A stretch of DNA of 64,000 bases, from positions 1 through 64,000 of the forward strand of contig CAKZRP010000065.1 in assembly GCA_937146765.1 (NCBI GenBank), written 5' to 3'. Positions 17,709 to 27,710 of this stretch are shown here, piece by piece. The translations under genes were made by a program, and so were the position numbers. How positions within the stretch are numbered: position 1 is the first letter of the stretch; each line of letters opens with the position of its first letter. This stretch comes from an uncultured Paracoccaceae bacterium. GTDB lineage: Bacteria; Pseudomonadota; Alphaproteobacteria; Rhodobacterales; Rhodobacteraceae. Under the pieces are notes generated by a model. That model saw only the letters and a list, made by a program, of their open reading frames with translations. It was not told where the DNA came from and made no database searches.

Positions 17709-18692
17709 ATGAGCCGCGCATCCCATGTCTTTCATACCGGAGAGCTGGCCCAGCAGGCCCGCGCCCAAGTGCCTGAAGCCTATCGCGAAAAGGTCGCCCA
17801 TGCGATCCGCTCCGAGATGCCCCAGCAGCATCGGGATTTCTTTGAAAGCCTGCCGGTTCTGTTCCTCGGGCTGCTCGACGCGCGCGGGCGGGTCTGGGCC
17901 ACACCTGCGGTGGGCGAGGTCGGCTTTCTGCGTTCTCGCGATCCGCAAAGCCTGTCGGTCGCGGCGCGTCCGGTGCTGGGCGAGACGCTCTGGCTCGACC
18001 TGCGCCCCGGTGCCAAGGTGGGCGCGGTCGGTATGGAGTTGACCACCCGCCGCCGCAACCGGATGAACGGCACAGTCAAGAGCGTGAACCCTGCGGGGTT
18101 TGAGATTGCGGTCGATCTCAGCTTTGGCAATTGCCCGCAATATATCCAGACCCGCTGCCTGCATTGGGCGCAGGAGCCGCCGCGCCCCGAGGCGCGACCG
18201 ATGCAGGCGGATGGGCCGGACGGCTGGGAGGCGCGGGCGCGGCAGATCGTGGCGGGGGCGGATACCTTTATCATCGCCTCGCGCGCCGCCGAGATGAGCG
18301 ACCGCGCTGCCGATGGCATCGACGCCTCGCATCGGGGCGGGCGACCGGGGTTTCTGGGTCTCAACGCCGATGGCTCGCTGTCCTTTCCGGATTTCTCTGG
18401 CAATCGGTTCTTCAACACGCTGGGCAATATCGCCGCCGATGGGCGAGTGGGCCTATTCATCCCGGATTTTGTCACCGGCGCGGCGGTCTATCTCACCGGG
18501 TTGGCCTCGGTCGACTGGTCGCCGGAGCGGGCGCGTGCCTTTGCCGGGGCGGAGCGGATCATTGATGTGGAGCCGGAAGAGATCTGGCTCTGCGACCACG
18601 CCCTGCCTGGAACTGCGGTCCTGACCTCGGTCTGGGGGCCGCTGGCTGAGACCGGAACATGGACCGAAGCGGAGACTGAAACCCCAGTTTGA
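17709..18692 (+). CDS. Pyridoxamine 5'-phosphate oxidase-like flavin protein
   Basis: A 327-residue protein of the pyridoxamine-phosphate-oxidase-like split-barrel superfamily, probably binding FMN. Recognisable parts are FFESLPVLFLGLLDARGRVWAT near residue 45, an NCPQYIQTR segment around residue 140, and a second barrel-like half with DASHRGGRPGFL and FPDFSGNRFFNTLGNI. The two similar halves suggest an internal duplication. It closes the LysR-linked operon. Proteins of this type are usually annotated as flavin-nucleotide-binding with no confirmed reaction, and I cannot assign one. Confidence 0.78.
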   Translation: MSRASHVFHTGELAQQARAQVPEAYREKVAHAIRSEMPQQHRDFFESLPVLFLGLLDARGRVWATPAVGEVGFLRSRDPQSLSVAARPVLGETLWLDLRPGAKVGAVGMELTTRRRNRMNGTVKSVNPAGFEIAVDLSFGNCPQYIQTRCLHWAQEPPRPEARPMQADGPDGWEARARQIVAGADTFIIASRAAEMSDRAADGIDASHRGGRPGFLGLNADGSLSFPDFSGNRFFNTLGNIAADGRVGLFIPDFVTGAAVYLTGLASVDWSPERARAFAGAERIIDVEPEEIWLCDHALPGTAVLTSVWGPLAETGTWTEAETETPV

Positions 18693-18755
18693 TCTCTCCG
18701 ACTCGAGAGGGATTTGCCGCCAAATCCCGAAGGGTTTGCCTCTGAAGAAGATCAA

Positions 18756-18792
18756 ACGCCCAAGATCCATGCAGGGTCTTGGGCGTCTTTTT
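18756..18792 (+). terminator. Rho-independent terminator
   Basis: A perfect 10-base stem (18756-18765 with 18777-18786), 11-base loop and TTTTT tract at 18788-18792 end the LysR-linked operon. Confidence 0.85.
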
Positions 18793-18970
18793 ATGTGCTC
18801 AACATACAGGTTTCCCTTTGTTTCCATAGGTATGAACCCACGCGCTTGCCCGCAGGCCCCAGTCCTTCAGGGTGTTCTTTTTCAGGTTTGTAAATTTTAA
18901 GCTTGAAATTGTTTCGCAACGCGCAGAGCATTTCTCCAAGAGCCGATCAGACAGCGGAGACTTTGCGCGC

Positions 18971-19726
18971 ATGACCAGCCCCAGCCTCAAGAGCCAAGGC
19001 CATATCGTGATCACCGGAGGCGGAACCGGGGTCGGCGCGGCCTGTGCCCATGCCTTTGCCAAGACCGGGGCGGCAGTCACGATCCTTGGGCGAACCGAGG
19101 CGACATTGGCGGCGCAGGGGCTACCGTTCGAGCTCTGCGATGTGACCGATCCAGCCTCGGTTGCGGCGGCGATTGCCCGGGCGGTTGAGGCGCGTGGGCC
19201 TGTCACCGTGGCGATTGCCAATGCGGGCGCGGCCGAGAGCGTGCCCTTTGCCAAGATGCAGCCCGAGATGCTGAGTGCGATGATGGCGGTTAACTTGGGC
19301 GGCGTCGTGAACCTCTGGCAAGCGGTGCTGCCGGGAATGAAGGCAGCGGGGCAAGGGCGGATGATCGCAATCGCCTCCACTGCCGGCCTCAAGGGCTATG
19401 CCTATGTCAGCGCCTATTGCGCGGCGAAACACGCAGTGGTGGGGCTGACCCGCTCGCTGGCAAAAGAGCTGGCGCGCACAGGTATCACAGTCAACGCGAT
19501 TTGCCCCGGTTTCATCGAAACCCCGATGCTGGAGCGTAGTATCGAGAACATCATTGCCAAGACCGGGATGAGCTCCGAAGAGGCCGCAAAGGCCCTGCGG
19601 GCGGATAATCCGCAGGATCGTTTTGTGCAGCCGGAGGAAGTGGCCGATGCCGCGCTCTGGCTGGCGTCTGAGGCGGCGGTTTCGGTGAACGGCCACGCGC
19701 TGGCCCTGTCGGGGGGCGAGGTATGA
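18971..19726 (+). CDS. SDR family oxidoreductase of the aryl-CoA cluster
   Basis: A 251-residue short-chain dehydrogenase, probably acting on a beta-hydroxyacyl-CoA or cyclic alcohol intermediate. It has the cofactor motif TGGGTGVG, the ANAG motif, a catalytic serine in IASTAG and YCAAK as the catalytic Tyr/Lys pair, and ends at LSGGEV. The ATG at 18971 puts the cofactor motif at about residue 15, as expected; upstream frame sequence is not SDR-like. Its stop overlaps the MarR start (ATGA), which makes it first in a long operon. Confidence 0.88.
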   Translation: MTSPSLKSQGHIVITGGGTGVGAACAHAFAKTGAAVTILGRTEATLAAQGLPFELCDVTDPASVAAAIARAVEARGPVTVAIANAGAAESVPFAKMQPEMLSAMMAVNLGGVVNLWQAVLPGMKAAGQGRMIAIASTAGLKGYAYVSAYCAAKHAVVGLTRSLAKELARTGITVNAICPGFIETPMLERSIENIIAKTGMSSEEAAKALRADNPQDRFVQPEEVADAALWLASEAAVSVNGHALALSGGEV

Positions 19727-20199
19727 GCCAACCTGCCAAGAAGCCAAGCCCGATCCCACCCTCCAAAGCGCGGCTGCGGCTTTGGCTCAAGCTCTTGAAG
19801 ACCTCAAGTGGCATCGAGGCCGAGCTGCGCCGCCGCCTACGGGATCAGCATAACACCACTCTGCCGCGCTTTGACGTGATGTCGGCGCTGGCGCGGAACC
19901 CCGATGGCCTCAAAATGAGCCAGCTGTCGCAGTTCCTGCGCGTCTCCAATGGCAATGTGACCGGCATCGTCGACCGGCTGACCGAGGATGGTCTGGCGCT
20001 GCGCGTGGCGGTGCCCGGCGATCGTCGCGCGCAGGTGGCGCAGCTGACCCCGGCGGGGTTGGCGGAGTTTGCCCGGCTGGCGGCGGAGCATGAGGCCTGG
20101 ATCGACGAGCTGATGGCGGGCCTCGCCCCCGATGAGATTACCGAAATGACCGCGCTGCTGGAGCAAATCACGCTCCACGCGCCGGAGGAGAAGAGCTGA
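19723..20199 (+). CDS. MarR family transcriptional regulator
   Basis: A 158-residue winged-helix regulator. The DNA-binding part includes [37 protein letters not shown] and the wing [14 protein letters not shown]. It overlaps the SDR gene before it and the crotonase gene after it by 4 and 1 bases, so it is embedded in the operon it probably represses. MarR regulators of aromatic catabolism usually respond to the aryl-CoA thioester, which would fit here (inference). Confidence 0.93.
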   Translation: MSQPAKKPSPIPPSKARLRLWLKLLKTSSGIEAELRRRLRDQHNTTLPRFDVMSALARNPDGLKMSQLSQFLRVSNGNVTGIVDRLTEDGLALRVAVPGDRRAQVAQLTPAGLAEFARLAAEHEAWIDELMAGLAPDEITEMTALLEQITLHAPEEKS

Positions 20200-21002
20200 T
20201 GTCCCTGAACGAAACCACTCATTTTAAATGCAGCATCGAAGGCGGCATTGCGCGCATCGCGCTGGACCGGCCCGAGCGCAAGAACCCGTTGACCTTCGAC
20301 AGCTACGCCGAGCTGCGCGACTGGTTCCGCGCGCTGCCCTATTCGGACGAGGTCCATGCGGTGGTGATCGTCCCCAACGGCGGCAATTTCTCCTCCGGTG
20401 GCGATGTGCATGACATCATCGGCCCGCTGACCCGGATGAATATGAAAGAGCTTTTGGCCTTTACCCGGATGACCGGCGATCTGGTCAAGGCGATGCTGAA
20501 CTGCGGCAAGCCGATCATCTCCGCCATCGACGGGATCTGCGCCGGGGCCGGGGCGATCATCGCTATGGCGAGCGATCTGCGGCTGGCCGGCCCCGAGGCC
20601 AAGGTGGCCTTTCTGTTCAACCGCGTCGGTCTCGCGGGCTGCGACATGGGCGCCTGCGCGATGCTGCCCCGGATCATCGGGCAGGGGCGCGCGGCGGAAT
20701 TGCTCTATCTGGGCCGCTCGATGGGAGCCGAAGAGGGCGAGCGCTGGGGGTTCTTCAACCGTCTGGTCGCGGCGGAGGCCTTGGAGGATGAGGCCATGGC
20801 CATGGCCCAGCGCATCGTCGAGGGGCCGACATTCGCCAATATGATGACCAAGACTATGCTAGCGCAGGAGTGGTCGATGAGCCTTGAACAGGCCATCGAG
20901 GCCGAGGCGCAGGCGCAGGCGATCTGCATGCAGGGCAATGATTTTCGCCGCGCCTATGAGTCCTTTGTCGCCAAGGAAAAGCCGGTGTTTCAGGGCGACT
21001 GA
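20199..21002 (+). CDS. Enoyl-CoA hydratase/isomerase family (crotonase) protein
   Basis: A crotonase-fold enzyme of 267 residues acting on a CoA thioester. The oxyanion-hole region ([10 protein letters not shown], about 64-73) and second glycine loop (CAGAGAIIA, about 114-122) are present. By hand alignment to rat mitochondrial hydratase the two catalytic glutamates are replaced by I120 and F140, while an aspartate (D149, in [11 protein letters not shown]) sits nearby. A simple hydratase role is therefore doubtful; hydrolase, isomerase or ring-cleaving activity is possible. The gene is translationally coupled to marR. Confidence 0.85.
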   Translation: MSLNETTHFKCSIEGGIARIALDRPERKNPLTFDSYAELRDWFRALPYSDEVHAVVIVPNGGNFSSGGDVHDIIGPLTRMNMKELLAFTRMTGDLVKAMLNCGKPIISAIDGICAGAGAIIAMASDLRLAGPEAKVAFLFNRVGLAGCDMGACAMLPRIIGQGRAAELLYLGRSMGAEEGERWGFFNRLVAAEALEDEAMAMAQRIVEGPTFANMMTKTMLAQEWSMSLEQAIEAEAQAQAICMQGNDFRRAYESFVAKEKPVFQGD

Positions 21003-21050
21003 CGGCGCCGGTTTCGCCTTCGGCGAGGATATTTGGAAGAAGATGAAAAC
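21003..21050 (+). repeat. Intergenic GAGGATATTTGG motif after a short hairpin
   Basis: A short GC hairpin (cgccgg...ccttcggcg) is followed by cgaggatatttggaagaagatgaa just after the crotonase stop. From memory, similar sequences recur between genes in Rhodobacteraceae; I cannot verify this here. It supplies a spurious upstream TTG start for the next gene. Confidence 0.35.
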
Positions 21051-21065
21051 AACGGGGATGATGAC

Positions 21066-22223
21066 GTGGCAGACCAGAGCTTTCTGAACTGGCCGTTTTT
21101 TGAAGACAAGCACCGCGCCTGGGCTGCCGAGGTTGAGGCTGTGGCGGCGGGTCTTGACGTGGATCACGGCGATACCGATGCGGCCTGTCGCGCCTTGGTG
21201 GCGACCTTGGGTGAGGCAGGTGTGTTACGTCCCACGGGAGAGGGCGAGGGCGGCGACGCGTTGGATGTGCGGACATTGTGTCTGTCGCGCGAAATCCTGG
21301 CGCGGCACGATGGGCTGGCGGATTTTGCCTTTGCGATGCAGGGCTTGGGAACTGGGGCGATCTCGCTCTTTGGGACTGCGGCGCAGAAGGCGACCTGGTT
21401 GCCCAAGACACGATCAGGGGCTGCGATTGCAGCCTTTGCCCTGACCGAGCCGCAGTCGGGCTCGGACGTAGCCAATTCCACCATGACGGCGGTGCGCGAT
21501 GGCGACGACTATGTGTTGAATGGCGAAAAAACCTGGATCTCCAATGGCGGCATTGCCGATGTCTATACGCTCTTTGCCCGCACCGGCGAGGCGCCGGGGG
21601 CCAAGGGGCTTTCGGCCTTTATCGTGACGCCGGATCTGCCCGGGTTTGAGGTGGTTGAGCGGTTGGAGACCATTGCACCGCACCCCTTGGCGACGCTGCG
21701 GTTTACGGATGTGCGTATTCCGGCCTCAGCCATGATCGGGGCGCCGGGGCAGGGGTTCCGCATTGCCATGTCGGTGCTCGATGTGTTCCGTTCGACCGTG
21801 GCGGCGGCGGCTTTGGGCTTTGCCCGCCGGGCGCTGGACGAGGCCCTCGTGCGGGTCACCGAACGCCATGTGCAGGGTGCGCCGTTGTTTGATCTGCAGA
21901 TGGTGCAGGGTCACATCGCCGATATGGCGCTGGATGTGGATGCGGCAGCCTTGCTGGTCTATCGCGCGGCCTGGACCAAGGACAAGGGCGCCGCCCGTGT
22001 CACCCGCGAGGCGGCGATGGCAAAGCTGTTTTCGACCGAGGCCGCCCAAGGCGTGATCGACAAAGCGGTGCAGCTTTTTGGTGGCGAGGGTGTGCGCTCT
22101 GGTGCGGTGGTCGAAAGATTGTATCGCGAGATCAGAGCCTTGCGCATCTACGAAGGGGCGAGCGACGTGCAGCGCGTGGTGATTGCTCGACAAGCCATGA
22201 CAGCATTGGAGGGCAAGGCATGA
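21066..22223 (+). CDS. Acyl-CoA dehydrogenase family protein
   Basis: An FAD-dependent acyl-CoA dehydrogenase of 385 residues that would introduce a double bond into an acyl- or cyclic acyl-CoA and pass electrons to ETF. Motifs include [14 protein letters not shown] (FAD and substrate binding), [11 protein letters not shown], the C-terminal [33 protein letters not shown] with the likely catalytic glutamate in YEGAS, and VIARQAM. I chose the GTG at 21066 (GGGGATGAT ahead of it) because residues before it are intergenic repeat. Its last 4 bases overlap the ligase gene start. Confidence 0.9.
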   Translation: MADQSFLNWPFFEDKHRAWAAEVEAVAAGLDVDHGDTDAACRALVATLGEAGVLRPTGEGEGGDALDVRTLCLSREILARHDGLADFAFAMQGLGTGAISLFGTAAQKATWLPKTRSGAAIAAFALTEPQSGSDVANSTMTAVRDGDDYVLNGEKTWISNGGIADVYTLFARTGEAPGAKGLSAFIVTPDLPGFEVVERLETIAPHPLATLRFTDVRIPASAMIGAPGQGFRIAMSVLDVFRSTVAAAALGFARRALDEALVRVTERHVQGAPLFDLQMVQGHIADMALDVDAAALLVYRAAWTKDKGAARVTREAAMAKLFSTEAAQGVIDKAVQLFGGEGVRSGAVVERLYREIRALRIYEGASDVQRVVIARQAMTALEGKA

Positions 22224-23833
22224 CCCTGGGCGCAAGCGCACATAGCGACACATTCACCCGTGATTCCCTGCCGCCGATGGGGCAATGGCCGGACTTCTTG
22301 CTCGAGGGGTTCCAATACCCGGAGTATTTGAACGCCGGGGTCGAGATGACCGATGCGATGGTGGCCAGAGGCTTTGGCGACAATACCGCGCTGATTGGCA
22401 ATGGGCGGCAGCGCACCTATAAGGAACTGACCGACTGGACCAACCGTTTGGCCCATGCGCTGGTCGAGGATCTGGGCGTGAAGCCCGGCAATCGGGTGCT
22501 GATCCGCTCCGCCAATAACCCGGCGATGGTGGCCTGCTGGCTGGCGGCGACCAAAGTGGGCGCGGTGGTGGTCAATACCATGCCGATGCTGCGTGCCGCC
22601 GAGTTGAAAAAATACGTCGAGAAGGCGCAGATCCAGTTTGCTCTCTGCGACACCCGCCTGATGGAGGAGATGGAGGCCTGCGCCACGCAATGCGACATCC
22701 TGCAGCGCGTAGTGGGCTTTGACGGCACCTCCAACCACGAGGCGGAGCTGGATCGGCTGGCGCTGGAGAAATCGGTGAAGTTTGAGGCGGTGAAGACCGG
22801 CCGCGATGATGTGGCGCTTTTGGGCTTTACCTCCGGCTCGACCGGCGAACCCAAGGCGACGATGCATTTTCACCGCGATCTGTTGATCATCGCCGATGGC
22901 TATGCGCGCGAAGTGCTCAACGTGCAGCCGACGGATATTTTTGTTGGCTCGCCGCCACTTGCCTTTACCTTCGGGCTTGGCGGGCTGGCGATTTTCCCGC
23001 TACGCTTTGGGGCGACCGCAACGCTTTTGGAACAGGCCACCCCGCCCAATATGATCGAGATCATCGAGAAATATCACGCCACTGTCTGCTTTACCGCGCC
23101 GACCGCCTATCGGGTGATGCTCGCCGCGATGGAGGAGGGGGCGGACCTCAGCTCGCTACGGGCGGCGGTCTCGGCGGGGGAGACTTTGCCGAAACCTGTC
23201 TATGACGACTGGATCGCCAAGACCGGCTTGCCGATGCTCGACGGGATCGGTGCGACCGAGATGCTGCATATCTTCATCTCCAACCGCTTTGACGACCATC
23301 GCCCCGCCTGCACCGGGAAGCCGGTTAGCGGCTATGAGGCGAAGGTGGTGGATGAGGCGGGCCAGGAGGTGCCCGATGGCACCGTCGGGCGGCTTGCGGT
23401 GCGGGGCCCGACCGGGTGTCGTTACCTCAACGATGACCGGCAGGCGGGCTATGTCTCGGACGGCTGGAACATCACCGGCGACAGTTTCATCCGCGACGAG
23501 GGCGGCTATTTCCACTTTGCCGCGCGCAATGACGATATGATCGTCTCGGCCGGCTATAATATCGCAGGTCCCGAGGTCGAGGCGGCGCTCTTGGCGCATG
23601 AGGCGGTTGCGGAATGTGCGGTGATCGGCGCCCCGGACGAGGCGCGCGGCTTTATCGTCGAGGCGCATATCGTGCTCAATGTCGGCTTTCACGGCGATGC
23701 GGCCCTAACCAAGGTCCTGCAGGACCATGTGAAGGCCACCATCGCCCCCTATAAATACCCCCGAAGCATTGTCTTTGCCCAAAGTCTGCCGAAGACGCAG
23801 ACAGGCAAGATCCAACGGTTTAAGCTTCGGTAA
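22220..23833 (+). CDS. Acyl/aryl-CoA ligase, benzoate-CoA ligase family
   Basis: An AMP-forming ligase of 537 residues that activates a carboxylic acid with ATP and CoA. The phosphate loop [13 protein letters not shown] is at about residues 203-215, [13 protein letters not shown] is the A5 region, [13 protein letters not shown] the A7 hinge region, and the catalytic lysine lies in [11 protein letters not shown] near the C-terminus. Overall it resembles benzoate- and 2-aminobenzoate-CoA ligases, and neighbouring transport and beta-oxidation-like genes fit catabolism of an aromatic acid. Substrate assignment is inference from context. Confidence 0.88.
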   Translation: MTLGASAHSDTFTRDSLPPMGQWPDFLLEGFQYPEYLNAGVEMTDAMVARGFGDNTALIGNGRQRTYKELTDWTNRLAHALVEDLGVKPGNRVLIRSANNPAMVACWLAATKVGAVVVNTMPMLRAAELKKYVEKAQIQFALCDTRLMEEMEACATQCDILQRVVGFDGTSNHEAELDRLALEKSVKFEAVKTGRDDVALLGFTSGSTGEPKATMHFHRDLLIIADGYAREVLNVQPTDIFVGSPPLAFTFGLGGLAIFPLRFGATATLLEQATPPNMIEIIEKYHATVCFTAPTAYRVMLAAMEEGADLSSLRAAVSAGETLPKPVYDDWIAKTGLPMLDGIGATEMLHIFISNRFDDHRPACTGKPVSGYEAKVVDEAGQEVPDGTVGRLAVRGPTGCRYLNDDRQAGYVSDGWNITGDSFIRDEGGYFHFAARNDDMIVSAGYNIAGPEVEAALLAHEAVAECAVIGAPDEARGFIVEAHIVLNVGFHGDAALTKVLQDHVKATIAPYKYPRSIVFAQSLPKTQTGKIQRFKLR

Positions 23834-23869
23834 CATAACAACAAACCAACGAAGAACAGGGAGTTACAC

Positions 23870-25000
23870 ATGAAGAAATTTCTGATGGCCAGTGCGGCCA
23901 CCGCTCTGCTCGCCAGCGCTGCGGCAGCGGACGTTAAGGTTGGCATGATCACCACGCTCTCGGGCGGTGGCGCCAGCCTCGGCATCGACACCCGTGATGG
24001 GTTCATGCTGGCGATTGAGGCCGCGGGTCGCAGCGACATCGAAGTGGTGATCGAGGATGACCAGCAAAAGCCCGATATCGCGGTGCAGCTGGCCGACAAG
24101 ATGATCCAGTCCGAGAAGGTCGACGTGCTGACCGGCATCGTCTGGTCGAACCTCGCCATGGCCGTGGTGCCGGCGGCAACCGCGCAGGGTCTGTTCTATC
24201 TCTCGACCAACGCGGCTCCGGCCCAGCTGGCGGGCGCGGGCTGCAACGCCAATTACTTCGCGATCTCCTACCAGAATGACAACCTACACGAGGGCGCCGG
24301 CGCCTATGTGGCGCAGGCAGGCTACAAGAACACCTTCATCCTCGCGCCGAACTACCCGGCGGGGCATGACAGCCTCAACGGGTTCAAGCGCTTCTACACC
24401 GGCGATCTGGCGGGCGAGGTCTATACCCAGCTGGGTCAGACCGATTATGCCGCCGAGATCGCACAGATCCGTGCCTCCGGGGCGGATAGCGTGTTCTTCT
24501 TCCTGCCCGGTGGGATGGGGATTTCCTTCCTCAAGCAATACGCGGACAGTGGCGTCGATCTGCCCTTGGTCGGCCCGGCCTTCAGCTTTGACCAGAACAT
24601 CCTGCAAGCGGTGGGCGATGCCGCCGTGGGCGTGAAGAACTCCTCCACTTGGTCCAAGGACCTCGACAACGCGGCCAATGCGGCCTTTGTCGCCGCCTAT
24701 CAGGAGAAATACGGCCGACTGCCCTCGATCTACGCGGCACAGGGCTATGATACCGCGAACCTCCTCCTGTCGGCCATCGACAAGGCGGATGTGAACGACG
24801 ACGCGGCCTTTGGCGCGGCGTTGAAGGCGGCGGATTTTGCTTCGGTGCGGGGTGAGTTCTCCTTTGCGGCGAACAACCATCCGATCCAGAACGTCTATGT
24901 GCGCGAAGTGATCAAGGAAGGCGAGATCTTCACCAACAAGATCGTCGGCACCGCGCTGGAAGACCACGCGAACGCCTACGTCGATGAGTGCAAGATGTAA
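23870..25000 (+). CDS. Liv-type ABC transporter substrate-binding protein
   Basis: A periplasmic binding protein of the branched-chain amino-acid/aromatic type (Peripla_BP_6), 376 residues, with a signal peptide (MKKFLMASAATALLASAAAA). The mature N-terminus VKVGMITTLSGGGASLGID is typical. A GGGAG ribosome site precedes the ATG. It lies in the operon directly after the CoA ligase, so the substrate is probably the ligase's aromatic acid rather than leucine (inference). A stable hairpin follows it before livH. Confidence 0.92.
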   Translation: MKKFLMASAATALLASAAAADVKVGMITTLSGGGASLGIDTRDGFMLAIEAAGRSDIEVVIEDDQQKPDIAVQLADKMIQSEKVDVLTGIVWSNLAMAVVPAATAQGLFYLSTNAAPAQLAGAGCNANYFAISYQNDNLHEGAGAYVAQAGYKNTFILAPNYPAGHDSLNGFKRFYTGDLAGEVYTQLGQTDYAAEIAQIRASGADSVFFFLPGGMGISFLKQYADSGVDLPLVGPAFSFDQNILQAVGDAAVGVKNSSTWSKDLDNAANAAFVAAYQEKYGRLPSIYAAQGYDTANLLLSAIDKADVNDDAAFGAALKAADFASVRGEFSFAANNHPIQNVYVREVIKEGEIFTNKIVGTALEDHANAYVDECKM

Positions 25001-25009
25001 ATGACGCTG

Positions 25010-25036
25010 CCCGGCCCGTGAATGCCACGGGTCGGG
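25010..25036 (+). promoter_or_regulatory. Intercistronic hairpin after the binding-protein gene
   Basis: An 11-base stem with one G-U pair (25010-25020 with 25026-25036) and a 5-base loop lies between the binding-protein and permease genes. Hairpins here commonly stabilise the upstream message and reduce read-through, so the binding protein is made in excess. Confidence 0.55.
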
Positions 25037-25067
25037 TTCCCCCTCGGGCGCGTCAGGGAAGACCAAA

Positions 25068-25988
25068 ATGTCCACCATTCTCATTCTTGAGCAGGTGCTG
25101 AACGGATTGCAGTTCGGCGTCATGCTCTTTCTCATGGCTGCGGGTCTGACGCTGATCTTCGGCGTCATGGGGTTGATCAACCTCGCCCATGGCTCGCTCT
25201 ATATGGTCGGAGCCTTTGCCGCTGCCGCCGTGGCGGGGCTCACCGGCTCCTTTGTGCTGGCGCTGATTGCGGCCCTTGCTGCGGCGGCGCTGGCGGGGGC
25301 GGTGATCGAGATTGCGGTGATCCGCAGGCTCTATAACAGTGATCACCTCGATCAGGTGCTGGCGACCTTTGCGCTTATTCTGATCTTCTCCGAGGGCACT
25401 CGCTGGGTCTTTGGCTCCTTTCCGCTGTTTCTGGATATTCCGGCAGCGCTCTCTGGGCCGGTCACCTTGCCGGGGGGCATTCAATATCCGCTCTATCGTC
25501 TGACCCTGATCGGCGCGGGGCTCCTGGTGGCCTTGGGCCTCTGGCTGCTCATTGAGCGCACCCGGATCGGCATCCAGATCCGCGCGGGCGAGAATGACCG
25601 CGAGATGATCGCGGCGCTGGGGGTGGATATCTCGAAACTCTACACGCTGGTCTTTGCCCTTGGCGCCGCGCTGGCCGGTCTGGCCGGTGCGCTGGTGGGG
25701 GCGATCCAATCGGTGCAGGTGGGCATGGGCGAGCCTGTGTTGATCCTCGCCTTTGTGGTCATCGTCATTGGCGGCATCGGCTCGATCAAGGGGGCCTTTG
25801 TCGGCGCGCTTCTGGTGGGGCTGACGGATACGCTGGTGGGGATCTTCCTGCCGGAAGTGCTGAAGCTGTTTATGGACGCCGCCCCGGCCACCTCGGCAGG
25901 CTCCTCGATTGCCTCCATGTCGATCTACATCCTGATGAGCCTCGTGCTGATCTGGCGCCCCTCTGGCCTGTTCGGAGCCCGCTCATGA
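25068..25988 (+). CDS. Liv-type ABC transporter permease (LivH family)
   Basis: An inner-membrane permease of 306 residues with about eight hydrophobic helices. Family patterns include LNGLQFGVMLFLMAAGLTLIFG near the N-terminus, the GVMGLINLAHGSLYM loop, and GGIGSIKGAFVGALLVG near the C-terminus. It overlaps the LivM-family gene by 4 bases and pairs with it to form the translocation channel. Confidence 0.93.
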   Translation: MSTILILEQVLNGLQFGVMLFLMAAGLTLIFGVMGLINLAHGSLYMVGAFAAAAVAGLTGSFVLALIAALAAAALAGAVIEIAVIRRLYNSDHLDQVLATFALILIFSEGTRWVFGSFPLFLDIPAALSGPVTLPGGIQYPLYRLTLIGAGLLVALGLWLLIERTRIGIQIRAGENDREMIAALGVDISKLYTLVFALGAALAGLAGALVGAIQSVQVGMGEPVLILAFVVIVIGGIGSIKGAFVGALLVGLTDTLVGIFLPEVLKLFMDAAPATSAGSSIASMSIYILMSLVLIWRPSGLFGARS

Positions 25989-26968
25989 CCCGCGAAACGC
26001 TGTTTAACGCGGCCCTTCTGTTGGGCCTGATCGCGGTGCCCGCTTGGGCGGTGCTGGCGGATGAACCCTTTACCATCACGCTGGCGACCCGCGCGGTGAT
26101 CCTTGCGCTGGCGGCCGCGGGCTTGAACATCGCGCTCGGCATTGGCGGGCTTGTCAGCCTTGGCCATGCGGTGTTTTTTGGCATCGGTGGTTATGCCATG
26201 GGCATCCTCGCCCATCACGCGCAGAGCTACACCAACCTGATGGACTGGCCCTTTGTCATCCCCGGCACCAAGTTCATGCCGGTGATCTGGCTGGTGGCCA
26301 TTGTGACCTCGGCCCTTGCGGCCCTGGTCATCGGCATCCTGTCGTTGCGCACCACCGGGGCCTATTTCATCATGATCACCCTCGCCTTTGGTCAGATGTT
26401 TTTCTACTTCGCCATCTCCTGGAGCGCTTATGGCGGCGAGGATGGCATGTCGATCTATGTGAGGAACAGCTTTCCCGGGCTGAATACGCTGGTGCCGATC
26501 CAGTTCTATGGCTTGTGCCTTGCGATGCTCGTCTTGGTGCTGATCTTCTCCGCCCGCCTGCGGCGCGCGCCCTTTGGGCTGGCGCTGAATGCGGCCCGTC
26601 AGGTGCCCGCCCGACTGGAGGCGGTAGGGATGGACCCGACGCGGCTCAAGCTCGTCGCCTTTGTCATCTCGGGCGTGATCACCGGGCTGGCGGGCGCGCT
26701 CTTTGCCGACCTCAACCGCTTTGTCAGCCCGAGCATGTTCAGTTGGCAGTTTTCCGGCGAGATCATGATCCTGGTGATCCTTGGCGGAGTGGGGCGGCTG
26801 TTTGGCCCGGTGGCAGGGGCGGTGACCTTTGTGGCGTTGGAGCATTTCCTCGGCGGTATCACCGAGTTCTGGCACATCATCCTCGGGCTCCTTTTGCTCG
26901 CCGTGGTGCTCTTTGCGCGCGGTGGCATCACCGGGCTAATCGCAGGCAAGGAGGTCCGCCATGACTGA
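25985..26968 (+). CDS. Liv-type ABC transporter permease (LivM family)
   Basis: The second inner-membrane permease, 327 residues and about nine helices. The GLVSLGHAVFFGIGGYAMG loop and the GGVGRLFGPVAGAV segment are characteristic of LivM. It overlaps the preceding permease by 4 bases and the following ATPase by 8, confirming one operon. Confidence 0.93.
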   Translation: MTRETLFNAALLLGLIAVPAWAVLADEPFTITLATRAVILALAAAGLNIALGIGGLVSLGHAVFFGIGGYAMGILAHHAQSYTNLMDWPFVIPGTKFMPVIWLVAIVTSALAALVIGILSLRTTGAYFIMITLAFGQMFFYFAISWSAYGGEDGMSIYVRNSFPGLNTLVPIQFYGLCLAMLVLVLIFSARLRRAPFGLALNAARQVPARLEAVGMDPTRLKLVAFVISGVITGLAGALFADLNRFVSPSMFSWQFSGEIMILVILGGVGRLFGPVAGAVTFVALEHFLGGITEFWHIILGLLLLAVVLFARGGITGLIAGKEVRHD

Positions 26969-27710
26969 GACTATTCTGGCCACAAAAGGCATCACCAAAA
27001 ACTTTGGCGCGCTGCGGGCCAGCCATGATATCTCTATCGACCTGCGCGCGGGCGAGATCCACGCGATCATCGGCCCCAATGGCGCGGGCAAGTCGACCCT
27101 GATCGGACAGATTTGCGGCTCTCTCACGCCGGATGCGGGCCGGGTGGAGCTGTTGGGGCGCGATGTCACCGACCTCAGCACTGATCAGCGGGCGCGGGCC
27201 GGGCTTGGGCGCACGTTCCAGATCTCGGCGCTGGCGATGGAGGATACGGTGCTGGAAAACGCCACCCTCGGCGCGCTGGGCGCCAGCGGTCCGCCCTGGC
27301 GATTCTGGGCCTCGGCGCTGGGCGACAAGAGCCTGCGCGACAAGGCCGAAGCCGCCCTCGAACGGGTCGGTCTGGCCGAGGCGCGCGCCAAGCGCTGCTC
27401 TGACCTCAGCCATGGTCAGCGCCGCCAGTTGGAGGTCGCAGTGGCCCTTACGCTCAATCCTAAGGCCTTTGTGATGGATGAACCCATGGCGGGCCTCGGC
27501 GCGGCGGGGTCAAAAGAGCTGACCACCTTCCTAGATACTCTGCGCCACGAGGCACCGATCCTGCTCGTGGAGCATGATATGGACGCGGTTTTTGCCCTCG
27601 CCGACCGGATCAGCGTGCTGGTCTATGGTGAGGTCATCGCCACCGGCACCGTGGATGAGATCCGAAATGACCCGCGCGTGCGCGAAGCTTACTTGGGAGA
27701 AAGCGCATGA
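26961..27710 (+). CDS. Liv-type ABC transporter ATPase (LivG family)
   Basis: A 249-residue cytoplasmic ATPase. Walker A is GPNGAGKST (about 38-46), the signature is the LivG-type LSHGQRRQLEVAVAL and Walker B is AFVMDEPMAGL, with the switch histidine in LVEHDMDAVF. The C-terminal RVREAYLGE is the family ending. It overlaps the second ATPase gene by 4 bases. Confidence 0.93.
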   Translation: MTETILATKGITKNFGALRASHDISIDLRAGEIHAIIGPNGAGKSTLIGQICGSLTPDAGRVELLGRDVTDLSTDQRARAGLGRTFQISALAMEDTVLENATLGALGASGPPWRFWASALGDKSLRDKAEAALERVGLAEARAKRCSDLSHGQRRQLEVAVALTLNPKAFVMDEPMAGLGAAGSKELTTFLDTLRHEAPILLVEHDMDAVFALADRISVLVYGEVIATGTVDEIRNDPRVREAYLGESA

